From VRUE01 sp035693025 (GTDB taxonomy: Bacteria; Actinomycetota; Thermoleophilia; Solirubrobacterales; 70-9), in the NCBI GenBank assembly GCA_035693025.1, contig DASSHI010000026.1:1-64000 (forward strand): 64,000 bases of DNA. The letters are read 5' to 3'. The translations under genes and the position numbers were made by a program. The notes beneath the pieces are model-generated. The model searched no databases, was not told where the DNA came from, and saw nothing but the letters and a program-made list of their open reading frames with translations. Positions within the stretch are counted from its first letter, which is position 1. Every line of letters starts with the position of its first letter. Positions 55,998 to 64,000 of the stretch are shown piece after piece.

Positions 55998-56119
55998 GAC
56001 GAGGTCCAGACGTTGCCAGGCAAGGACGCAGGGAGGCCCGACGAGGGGAGCGCACTAGTTGGTGCGTGACCTGAGGAGGCCGACTGAGGACGCCGCATGG
56101 CGACGTCTGGGGCCGTCAT
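55996..56119 (+). ncRNA. structured repeat RNA candidate, copy A
   Basis: This 124-nt element fills the whole gap between tpiA and gpmI. Its outer ends pair (ATGACG/CGTCAT), followed by helix CCAGACGT/ACGTCTGG (56006-56013 with 56103-56110), helix GGCC/GGCC, a GCGCAC/GTGCGT hairpin with a 6-nt loop, and CGCC-GCAT-GGCG. Compared with copy B at 61126, paired positions change together (A-T to G-C; C-G to T-A). G-T pairs fit only the plus strand. It does not match any RNA family I can name. Confidence 0.7.
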
Positions 56120-56865
56120 GACGCCTCGACGATGGCGGCGAATTCCTCTGCGTCGAGGCTCGCCCCGCCGACCAGGGCGCCGTCGATGTCCTCCTGCCCC
56201 ATCAGCTCCGCCGCGTTGTCCGGCTTGACCGAGCCGCCGTAGAGGATCCGCACCGCGTCCGCCCCACCGCCGCGCTCGCGCAGCACGTCGCGGATGAAGG
56301 CGCAGGCCTCCTGGGCCTGCGCGGGGCTGGCGGTGCGACCGGTGCCGATCGCCCAGATCGGCTCGTAGGCGATGACGAGCGCGGCGATCTGCTCGTCGCC
56401 GACCTCGGCCAGATCGGCCTGCAACTGCCGCTCGAGCACCCCCTGCGTCTGGCCGGCGTCGCGCGCCTCCTCGCTCTCGCCGACGCAGAGGATCGGCTCC
56501 AGCCCGGCGGCAAGCGCAGCGGGCACCTTGCGCGCCAGCGCCTCGTCGGTCTCGTGGAAGTACTGGCGCCGCTCGGAGTGGCCGAGGATCACCGCCTCGA
56601 CGTCGAGCTCGACCAGCATCGCGGCCGAGACCTCGCCGGTGAAGGCACCCGCCTCCTGCTCGTGCATGTTCTGCGCCGCGACCTTCACCGCGGTGCCGTA
56701 GCGCCGCTCGACCACCGCGGTCAGGGCGGTGAACGGCGGGCAGATGACGACGTCGCTCTGAGTCGCGGCGATCCGCGGCAGCAGCGCGTCGACGAAGCTC
56801 GCCGCCTCGGCGACGGTCTTGTGCATCTTCCAGTTGGCGGCGACGTAGGGCGTGCGCTCAGGCAT
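56116..56865 (-). CDS. tpiA: triosephosphate isomerase
   Basis: A 249-residue TIM barrel. VAANWKMHK holds the N/K pair, ILGHSERR the catalytic His, VIAYEPIWAIGTG the catalytic Glu and loop 6, and YGGSVKPDN the phosphate site. The start overlaps pgk by 8 nt. The TGA stop is part of the repeat element's ATGAC end. Confidence 0.96.
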   Translation of the reverse strand: MPERTPYVAANWKMHKTVAEAASFVDALLPRIAATQSDVVICPPFTALTAVVERRYGTAVKVAAQNMHEQEAGAFTGEVSAAMLVELDVEAVILGHSERRQYFHETDEALARKVPAALAAGLEPILCVGESEEARDAGQTQGVLERQLQADLAEVGDEQIAALVIAYEPIWAIGTGRTASPAQAQEACAFIRDVLRERGGGADAVRILYGGSVKPDNAAELMGQEDIDGALVGGASLDAEEFAAIVEAS

Positions 56866-58045
56866 CTCTCAGGGCCTCCACTCCGGGCAGCTTCTTCCCC
56901 TCCAGCAGCTCCAAGGACGCTCCTCCTCCGGTCGATACCCAATCCACCCGCCCGGCCAGGCCGAACTCGTTGAGCGCGGCGACCGAATCGCCGCCGCCGA
57001 CGACGGTCGTCCCGGGCGCTTCGGCGACGGCCTCCGCGACCGCCCTGGTCGCGGCGGCGAAGGGCTCCAGCTCGAAGGCCCCCATCGGCCCGTTCCAGAG
57101 GACGGTGCCCGCGGCGGCGATCCTCTCCGCGTAGGCGGCCGCGGTGCGCGGGCCGACGTCGAGGCCCATCCAACCGTCGGGCACCTCGACCCCGTCGCTC
57201 TCACGCCGCTCGGTCGCCGCGTCGAACTCCCGCCCCAGCGCCAGGTCGACCGGCAGCATCAGCTCGCAGGCGGAGCCCTCCGCCCGCCGCAGCGCCTGCT
57301 CGGCCAGCTTCACGCCCTCCTCCTCGACCAGCGAATCGCCGGTGGCGATCCCCTGCGCGCGGAAGAAGCTGAAGCACATCGCACCGCCGATCAGGATGCT
57401 GTCGGCGACTTCGAGGAAGCGGTCGATGACGCCGACCTTGTCGCTCACCTTGGCGCCGCCGAGGACGACGACCAGCGGCCGCGACGGCGACTCGACCACC
57501 CTGCTCAGCTCCTCGACCTCGCCCTGGAGCAGCAGACCCGCATAGCCGGGCAGGCGCTCGGCGACGCCGGCGGTGCTGGCGTGGGCGCGATGGGCCGCGC
57601 CGAAGGCGTCGTTGACGTAGAGGTCGGCGAGGCCCGCCAGCGCTTCTGCCAGGGCAGGGTCGTTCTCGGTCTCGCCCGGCTCGAAGCGGACGTTCTCCAG
57701 CAGCAGCACGTCGCCCGGGCTCAGCCCGGCCGCCATCGTCTCCACGTCCTCCCCGACCACCGCCGGCGCCTGCTTCACCTCGGCGCCGAGCAGCTCGGCC
57801 AGCCGCTCGCCGACCGGCCGCATCGAGAGCTCCGGCTTCACCTCGCCCTTCGGCCGCCCGAGGTGGGAGACGAGGATCAGCGCCGCGCCGCGCTCGCGCA
57901 GCGATTCGATCGTCGGCAGCGCGGCGCGGATGCGCGTGTCGTCGGCCACCCGGCCATCCTCCAGCGGCACGTTGAAGTCGACCCGCACCAGCACCCGCCT
58001 GCCGGCGACGTCCGCGTCGCCGGCGCTCGCCTTTGAGAAGCTCAC
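56858..58045 (-). CDS. pgk: phosphoglycerate kinase
   Basis: A 395-residue enzyme from GTG 58045. VRVDFNVPLEDGR is the N-terminal signature; LVVVLGGAKVSDKVGVID and WNGPMGAFE follow; ATP site GTTVVGGGDS. It transfers phosphate from 1,3-bisphosphoglycerate to ADP. 20 bp after gap; overlaps tpiA. Confidence 0.96.
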   Translation of the reverse strand: MSFSKASAGDADVAGRRVLVRVDFNVPLEDGRVADDTRIRAALPTIESLRERGAALILVSHLGRPKGEVKPELSMRPVGERLAELLGAEVKQAPAVVGEDVETMAAGLSPGDVLLLENVRFEPGETENDPALAEALAGLADLYVNDAFGAAHRAHASTAGVAERLPGYAGLLLQGEVEELSRVVESPSRPLVVVLGGAKVSDKVGVIDRFLEVADSILIGGAMCFSFFRAQGIATGDSLVEEEGVKLAEQALRRAEGSACELMLPVDLALGREFDAATERRESDGVEVPDGWMGLDVGPRTAAAYAERIAAAGTVLWNGPMGAFELEPFAAATRAVAEAVAEAPGTTVVGGGDSVAALNEFGLAGRVDWVSTGGGASLELLEGKKLPGVEALRDA

Positions 58046-58065
58046 AGCGCCCTCCGCCGCCGGGC

Positions 58066-59070
<1,005 letters not shown>

Positions 59071-59112
59071 TAAGTCATTCCTCCTGGAGTCGATGCTTTT
59101 GCTGATTCGAGG

Positions 59113-59475
59113 TTAGTCGCTGCCGATGGTGATCTCGATTTCGTACCCATCCGGATCCCGCAGGAACGCCGAGTAGGAGCCGGAGCCGTAGGAGCTGCGC
59201 TCGCCCGGCTCGCCGACCGCGGTCCCGCCTGCCGAGACGCCCTGCTCCCAGGCCGCCTTCACCGCGACGATCCCCAACCCCGAGAAGCTGAGCAGGCCGA
59301 AGCCGGGTTTGGCCGGATGGTGGGCGGAGATGAAGAAGACCGGCTTGGCGATGCCCCAGCCGACGGTCTCGTCCTGCTCGAAGTGACGCCGCCAGCCAAG
59401 CGGCGCGAGCAGCGCGTCGTAGAAGGACGAGCTCCGCTCGAGGTCGGAGACCTCTAGGAGTACGTGGTGCAACAT
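59113..59475 (-). CDS. VOC-family (glyoxalase-like) protein
   Basis: A 120-residue vicinal-oxygen-chelate protein: HHVLLEVSDLERSSSFYDAL and FLRDPDGYEIEITIG. Metal ligands H3 and E114 are plausible. The substrate is unknown; it lies between the ABC exporter and gap. Confidence 0.82.
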   Translation of the reverse strand: MLHHVLLEVSDLERSSSFYDALLAPLGWRRHFEQDETVGWGIAKPVFFISAHHPAKPGFGLLSFSGLGIVAVKAAWEQGVSAGGTAVGEPGERSSYGSGSYSAFLRDPDGYEIEITIGSD

Positions 59476-59505
59476 CGGGCCGGGGAGGCTATACGGGCGG
59501 CTGGG

Positions 59506-60264
59506 TCAGCCGCCGCGCGGGGTCCAGCGGAAGTAACGAGACGCGAGAAAGGCGCCCAACGCTCCCCAGATCGCGACCACCGCGAGGTTGCCCCACGAGA
59601 CAGTGGGCCCACCGGGGACGTAGGCGTCGAAGAAGGCCTCGAAGAAGTGGCGGATCGGGAAAGCGTCGGCGAAGTGGATGACGCCGCTGGGCAGCTGGTC
59701 GTCGGGGATGAAGACGCCGGAGAGGAAGTAGAGCGGCAGGAGCAGCGCGTTGACGATCGGCGCGGCGGCATCCTGCGAGGGGATCGCCGCGGTCAGGGCG
59801 ATGCCGAGACAGCAGAAGGCGGCGGTGCCGACGACGAGGGCGAGCAGGATCGCGGGCAGGCGGGTCCAGGGAATGCCGACCCCGTAGACGACGTCGCCGA
59901 TCGCCGCGATCAGGGCCAGCATCATCAGCGCGACGACGATCGAGTTGCCGATCCGCCCGGCGATGAAGACCCAGGGCGGCATCGGCGTACCGCGGCCGCG
60001 CTTGAGGCGGCCGTCCTCGCGCGCGATCACCAGCGACATCGCCAGCGACTGCATCGTCGCCGAGATCACCGAGAGGGTGATGATCGCCGGCACGTAGTAG
60101 GTGGTCGTCTCGATCCCACCGCGCACGTCGACCGTCTGGTCGCCGAAGACCGTGGCGAAGATCAGCAGCAGGACGACCGGGAAGCCGACGGTGAAGAAGA
60201 CCGAGGCGGGGTTGCGCCAGAACGCCTTCTGGTCGTAGCGGAACTGGTGCCAGACGAGGCTCAT
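59506..60264 (-). CDS. ABC-2 type exporter permease
   Basis: A 252-residue permease with about six TM helices (SVFFTVGFPVVLLLIFATVF, ILLALVVGTAAFCCLGIAL, LLLPLYFLSGVFIPDDQLP), the last with the ABC-2 signature. It overlaps the ATPase by 4 nt. It probably exports a drug or lipid. Confidence 0.9.
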   Translation of the reverse strand: MSLVWHQFRYDQKAFWRNPASVFFTVGFPVVLLLIFATVFGDQTVDVRGGIETTTYYVPAIITLSVISATMQSLAMSLVIAREDGRLKRGRGTPMPPWVFIAGRIGNSIVVALMMLALIAAIGDVVYGVGIPWTRLPAILLALVVGTAAFCCLGIALTAAIPSQDAAAPIVNALLLPLYFLSGVFIPDDQLPSGVIHFADAFPIRHFFEAFFDAYVPGGPTVSWGNLAVVAIWGALGAFLASRYFRWTPRGG

Positions 60265-61112
60265 GACTGCTCCGTCAGCTCCAGGTAGACGTCCTCGAGG
60301 CTGGGCCGGGTGACCTCGAGCCCCTCGAGGTCCCTGCCCTCCGCCAGCGCCCTGCCGGTCAGCTCGTTCAGCGTCTGCACAGGGGTCGTCGTCTCCAGCT
60401 CGATTTGGCTGCCGTTCTCGCGGTAGCTGATCCGCGCCGGACGGCTCTCGCGGTCGCCGAGGTCCTCGGGGGTGCCGCGGGCGACGATCTCGCCGCCGGC
60501 GATGATCGTCACCCGGTCGGCGAGCCGCTGCGCCTCGTCCATGTAGTGGGTGGTGAGGAAGACGGTCTTGCCCAGCTCGCGCAGGCCGGCGATCGTCTCC
60601 CAGGCCTGGCGCCGCGCCGAAGGGTCGAAGCCGGTCGTCGGCTCGTCGAGGAAGAGCAGCTCGGGGTCGCCGATCAGCGCCATCCCCACGTCGAGGCGCC
60701 GCTGCTGGCCGCCGGAGAGCGAGCTGGCGCGGGCGTCGGCCTTGTCGCCGAGGCCGATCAGCTCGATCGTCTCCTCGATCGGCCGCGGCGCGGCGTAGTA
60801 GCCGGCGTAGAGGGCGAGCGACTCGTGCACGGTCAGGTAGGGGTCGAGGCGGCAGCTCTGCAGGACGATCCCGATCCGCTCGCGCCAGCGCCGATCGGCG
60901 TGCTCCGGATCCTCGCCCAGCACGCGCACGTCGCCGCCGCTGCGCTTGCGGTAGCCCTCGAGGATCTCGACCGTGGTCGTCTTGCCCGCCCCGTTGGGGC
61001 CGAGGAAGGCGAAGACCTCGCCCGCCTGGACCTCGAGGTCGATCCCGCGCACCGCCTCGGCATCGCCATAGCTCTTGCGCAGGCCGCGGATCGATATGAC
61101 GGGGTCAGGCAT
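60261..61112 (-). CDS. ABC exporter ATP-binding protein
   Basis: A 283-residue ATPase. GPNGAGKTT, LSGGQQRRLDVGMALIG, LLFLDEPTTGFD and TTHYMDEAQ are all present. It resembles DrrA-type exporters. It lies 13 bp from the second repeat RNA element and pairs with the ABC-2 permease. Confidence 0.92.
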   Translation of the reverse strand: MPDPVISIRGLRKSYGDAEAVRGIDLEVQAGEVFAFLGPNGAGKTTTVEILEGYRKRSGGDVRVLGEDPEHADRRWRERIGIVLQSCRLDPYLTVHESLALYAGYYAAPRPIEETIELIGLGDKADARASSLSGGQQRRLDVGMALIGDPELLFLDEPTTGFDPSARRQAWETIAGLRELGKTVFLTTHYMDEAQRLADRVTIIAGGEIVARGTPEDLGDRESRPARISYRENGSQIELETTTPVQTLNELTGRALAEGRDLEGLEVTRPSLEDVYLELTEQS

Positions 61113-61125
61113 AGATGTCTCGCAA

Positions 61126-61245
61126 ATGACGGTTCCAGGCGTTGCCAGGCAAGGACGCAGGGAGGTCGACGAGGGGAGCGCACATTAGTGCGTGACCCGA
61201 GGAGACCGACTGAGGACGCCGCATGGCGGCGCCTGGGGCCGTCAT
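61126..61245 (+). ncRNA. structured repeat RNA candidate, copy B
   Basis: This 120-nt element fills the gap between rapZ and the ABC ATPase. Ends ATGACGG/CCGTCAT, helix CCAGGCGT/GCGCCTGG (61135-61142 with 61229-61236), GGTC/GACC, a GCGCAC-ATTA-GTGCGT hairpin and CGCC-GCAT-GGCG. With two T-G wobbles the outer helix runs 17 bp. The unpaired plus-strand segments are purine-rich (AGGACGCAGGGAGG, GACGAGGGGAG, GACTGAGGACG). Same orientation as copy A. Confidence 0.7.
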
Positions 61246-62108
61246 TCGAGATCGCGATGCTTGACGCGGACCACGACCCCGTCACGTCCCTCCAACGCGC
61301 GGCGGATGCGGTCCGCGACGGTCACCGAGCGGTGCCTGCCGCCGGTGCAGCCGATCGCGATCGTCAGATGGCTCTTGCCCTCGGCGACGTAGGCCGGGAC
61401 GAGGAACTCGAGCAACGGCAGCAGGCGGCCGTAGAACTCGCCCGCCTGCGTGCCCGACTCGACGTAGGCGCGCACCTCCTCGTCGAGGCCGGTCTGCGGG
61501 CGCAGCTCGTCCACGTAGTGGGGATTGGGCAGGAAGCGGACGTCGAGGGTCAGGTCGGCATCGCGCGGCGGGCCGTTCTTGAAGCCGAAGGTGAGCAGGG
61601 TCAGCGCCAGCTTGCCGCTGTCGTGGCCGTCGAGCATTTCCTCGACGATGCGGCGCCGCAGCTGGCCGCCGCTGGAGCCGCTCGTGTCCATGACGACGTC
61701 GGCGCGGGCGCGCAACGGCGCCAGCAGATCGCGCTCGGCGCGGATGCCGTCGACGATCCGGCCCTCCGGCGCGAGCGGGTGGCGGCGGCGGGTCTCCTTG
61801 TAGCGGTCGAGCAGCGTCTCCTCGTCGGCCTCGAGGAAGAGCAGCTGCGGCTTCAGCCCCTCCGCGCCGAGCTCCTCGAGCACCGCGATCAGATCCTCGA
61901 AGTACTCGCCGCCGCGCACGTCGGAGACGACGGCGGCGCGCTCGACGCCGCTGCCCTCATGGCGGAAGAGCTCGCCGAGGCTGCCGATCATCCGCGGCGG
62001 CAGGTTGTCGACGCAGAAGTAGCCGCCGTCCTCGAAGGCGGCGATCGCCTCCGACTTGCCCGCGCCGGAGTGGCCGGTGATCAAGACGAGGTCGACTTCC
62101 TTGCTCAT
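61242..62108 (-). CDS. rapZ: RNase adapter protein RapZ
   Basis: A 288-residue P-loop protein: GHSGAGKSEAIAAFEDGGYF is Walker A, then CVDNLPP, and IGCTGGRHRSVTVADRI near the C-terminus. It overlaps the uvrC stop by 1 nt. In actinobacteria rapZ normally precedes yvcK and whiA; here repeat element B follows its stop. Confidence 0.93.
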   Translation of the reverse strand: MSKEVDLVLITGHSGAGKSEAIAAFEDGGYFCVDNLPPRMIGSLGELFRHEGSGVERAAVVSDVRGGEYFEDLIAVLEELGAEGLKPQLLFLEADEETLLDRYKETRRRHPLAPEGRIVDGIRAERDLLAPLRARADVVMDTSGSSGGQLRRRIVEEMLDGHDSGKLALTLLTFGFKNGPPRDADLTLDVRFLPNPHYVDELRPQTGLDEEVRAYVESGTQAGEFYGRLLPLLEFLVPAYVAEGKSHLTIAIGCTGGRHRSVTVADRIRRALEGRDGVVVRVKHRDLE

Positions 62109-63949
62109 CAGCCGCCCGTCCTGTGCAGTTGCTCGTGGATCTCGCGCGCCAGCTTGCCGGGCACCCCCGGCACCGCCTCGAGCTCCTCGCGGCTCGCGGC
62201 GAGGAAGCGCTCCGGCGTGCCGAAGTGCGTGAGGAAGGCGCGCTTGCGGGCCGGGCCGACGCCGCGCAGCTCGTCCAGCACCGAGCCGGTCATCGCCCGA
62301 TCGCGGCGGCCGCGGTGGTGGTCGATCGCGAAGCGATGGGCCTCGTCGCGCACGCGCTGCAGCAGCTGCGAGGCCTCTGAGCCGGCGTCGAGGTCGATCG
62401 GCAGGGGCCGCCCGGGGACGAAGACCTCCTCCTCGCGCTTGGCGAGGGAGACGACGGTGACGCCGCGTTCGACGAACGGCCCGAGCGCCCCCATCGCCGC
62501 GTTCAGCTGCCCCTTGCCGCCGTCGATCATCACCAGCGAGGGCAGCGCGGCGAAGCTCTCGTCGCGCTTGCCGTCGTGCGGGGACAGGTCGGCCTGCTCG
62601 AGATAGCGGGTCACCCGTCTTTCCAGCACCTCCTGCATGGAAGCGAAGTCGTCGGACCCGTTCGGGCGCGCCCCGCGCACTTTGAAGCGCCGGTAGTCGG
62701 ACTTCTTCGTCGCGCCGCCCTCGAAGACGACCATCGAGGCGACCGTGTGCTCGCCGCCCAGGTTGGAGATGTCGAAGCCCTCGATCCGGATCGGCAGCTC
62801 TTCCATCCGCAGCGCCTCGCGCAGGTCGGCGAGCGAATCGACGCGGCGCTGGCGGCGGTGCTCGCGCCGCAGCCGGTCCTGGTCGAGCGCGAGGCGGGCG
62901 TTGCGCTCGGCCAGCTCGCGCAGCCGCCGCTTGTCGCCGCGCTCGGCGACCCGCACCTCGACGGGCGAGCCGCGGCGCTCGGCCAGCGCCGCCGCCAGCA
63001 GCTCGGCGCGCTCGCGCAGATAGGGGCCGACGACGATCGTTCGCGGCATCGCCGGCGAGGCCGAGTAGTACTGGCCGATGAACTCCTCGGCGACCTCGGC
63101 CGGCTCGCGTTCGGCCTGGTTGTCGAGGTAGAAGCTCTGGCGCTCGGCGAGGATCCCGTCGCGCACCTGGAAGACCTGCGCGTTGGCATCGGCGCCCTCG
63201 GTTGCGACGCCGATCAGGTCGGCGGTGCCGACCGAGCCGCCGGCGACGCGCTGGCGCTCGAACAGCGACTGGATCGCCTTGAGCCGGTCGCGGTGCAGGG
63301 CGGCGCGCTCGAACTCGCGCGCCGCGGCGGCGTCCCCCATCTTCGCCTGCTCGTCAGCCTCGACCTGGCGGTAGCGGCCGGAGAGGAAGTCGACGATCGC
63401 GTCGATGTTGCGCCGGTACTCCTCCCTGGAGACGTAGTCGACGCAGGGCGCCCCGCAGCGCTTGATGTAGTAGTCGAGGCAGGGGCTGCCGGAGCGGCGC
63501 CCGGGCTCGGCCCCCTCGCAGGTGCGGAACTGGAACAGCTTGCCGAGCAGGTCGAGCGTCTCGCGCACCCGCTTGGCACTGGAGAAGGGGCCGAAGTAGG
63601 CGCGGCCGGCGCGGTGCTTCTCGCGGGTGAAGTAGACGCGCGGATAGTCCTCGTCGAGGCTGACGCAGACGTACGGGTAGGACTTGTCGTCGCGCAAACG
63701 GATGTTGAAGCGCGGCCGGTGGCGCTTGATGAAGCTCTGCTCCGCGAGCAGGGCCTCGGCCTCGTTGCCGGTGACGAGGAAGTCGATCCGCTCGACCCGC
63801 GAGGTGAGGCGGGGCTCCCCGCCGGAGAAGTGCGACGCGACGCGCTTGCGGATCGAGATCGCCTTGCCGACGTAGAGCAGCTCGTCGCGGGCGCCATAGA
63901 AGAGATAGACGCCGGGCGAGTCGGGTAGTTCGCGGATGCGGTCCTGCAT
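62108..63949 (-). CDS. uvrC: excinuclease ABC subunit C
   Basis: A 613-residue nuclease. GIY-YIG domain at residues 1-100 (DSPGVYLFYGARDELLYVGK), UVR motif around residue 210, RNase H-like endonuclease with EGFDISN and VMIDGGKGQL, and C-terminal HhH. It makes both incisions in nucleotide excision repair. Length is normal. Confidence 0.96.
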   Translation of the reverse strand: MQDRIRELPDSPGVYLFYGARDELLYVGKAISIRKRVASHFSGGEPRLTSRVERIDFLVTGNEAEALLAEQSFIKRHRPRFNIRLRDDKSYPYVCVSLDEDYPRVYFTREKHRAGRAYFGPFSSAKRVRETLDLLGKLFQFRTCEGAEPGRRSGSPCLDYYIKRCGAPCVDYVSREEYRRNIDAIVDFLSGRYRQVEADEQAKMGDAAAAREFERAALHRDRLKAIQSLFERQRVAGGSVGTADLIGVATEGADANAQVFQVRDGILAERQSFYLDNQAEREPAEVAEEFIGQYYSASPAMPRTIVVGPYLRERAELLAAALAERRGSPVEVRVAERGDKRRLRELAERNARLALDQDRLRREHRRQRRVDSLADLREALRMEELPIRIEGFDISNLGGEHTVASMVVFEGGATKKSDYRRFKVRGARPNGSDDFASMQEVLERRVTRYLEQADLSPHDGKRDESFAALPSLVMIDGGKGQLNAAMGALGPFVERGVTVVSLAKREEEVFVPGRPLPIDLDAGSEASQLLQRVRDEAHRFAIDHHRGRRDRAMTGSVLDELRGVGPARKRAFLTHFGTPERFLAASREELEAVPGVPGKLAREIHEQLHRTGG

Positions 63950-63975
63950 TCGATAAAGGGTAGGCTGCGGCGCGC

Positions 63976-64000
63976 ATGAATCCTCCCGAGCTGAGCACGC
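63976..64000 (+). CDS. start of a further gene, truncated at the window edge
   Basis: ATG 63976 opens a frame reading MNPPELST that runs off the window, divergent from uvrC. Too short to identify. Confidence 0.3.

Noticed and set aside
55996..56119. The 120-nt repeat as a plain transcription terminator
   Set aside because: It is multi-branched, lacks a T run on either strand, is conserved in loops and lies inside an operon.

Overview
The window is about 64 kb of very GC-rich chromosome from an actinobacterium, most probably class Thermoleophilia (Solirubrobacterales or a relative). Supporting signs are the strong G/C third-position bias, a LexA gene with a Gram-positive-type SOS box, a mycobacterial-style FabG4 locus, an F420-type nitroreductase-like protein, a lipoprotein/Ser-Thr kinase pair, System I cytochrome c maturation genes in a high-GC Gram-positive, and a large cysteine-repeat secreted protein of a kind I associate with Solirubrobacterales. 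The taxonomic call is inference; no rRNA gene is present.

Layout. 0-9 kb: the end of a sucD-like gene and a FixX-like ferredoxin, then a fatty-acid operon (thiolase, FabG4-type reductase, MaoC hydratase, two acyl-CoA dehydrogenases), a convergent HxlR-type regulator and a divergent acyl-CoA synthetase. 9-21 kb: a GGDEF-EAL protein, a YyaL-type protein, an MMPL transporter, glutamine synthetase, an AhpD-like protein lacking the catalytic cysteines, a secreted protein, an RlpA-like protein under a c-di-AMP (ydaO/yuaA) riboswitch, RNase P RNA, lexA with an SOS box, an M23 peptidase and tRNA-Leu(GAG).

21.0-27.7 kb: a 6.7-kb integrative element inserted in the 3' half of tRNA-Leu(GAG) and bounded by perfect 60-bp direct repeats. 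It carries a tyrosine integrase, two tandem XRE regulators, a winged-helix-like protein, a small HTH protein, an Xis-like protein, a non-coding block with two large palindromes, a frameshifted DUF262 gene followed by a HEPN RNase gene, and a VapBC pair. Paired arm-type sites lie near both ends.

27.7-43.7 kb: a sulfate ABC transporter operon (sbp-cysT-cysW-cysA), an XRE antitoxin whose nucleotidyltransferase toxin has been internally deleted, several housekeeping genes, an alkB-rubredoxin-tetR operon with an operator palindrome, secG, two secreted proteins (one trypsin-like), ccmF-ccmE, an SDR and a glycosyltransferase. 43.7-53.2 kb: a 1012-residue secreted cysteine-repeat protein divergent from a winged-helix regulator, tRNA-Gly(CCC), ccmG-ccmH, a ParA-like protein with argS, a phosphoesterase, and a lipoprotein-kinase pair. 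53.2-64 kb: a minus-strand run uvrC-rapZ-ABC exporter-VOC-gap-pgk-tpiA-gpmI-tgt.

Two repeat families stand out. One is a 45-nt palindrome present four times, including once in frame inside the MaoC gene. The other is a 120-124-nt element present twice, after tpiA and after rapZ, with compensatory base changes and G-U pairs that indicate a structured RNA read from the plus strand. The two copies sit where the usual actinobacterial order (rapZ-yvcK-whiA-gap and tpiA-secG) is broken. This RNA and the DUF262/HEPN element with its palindromes are the best candidates for something undescribed.
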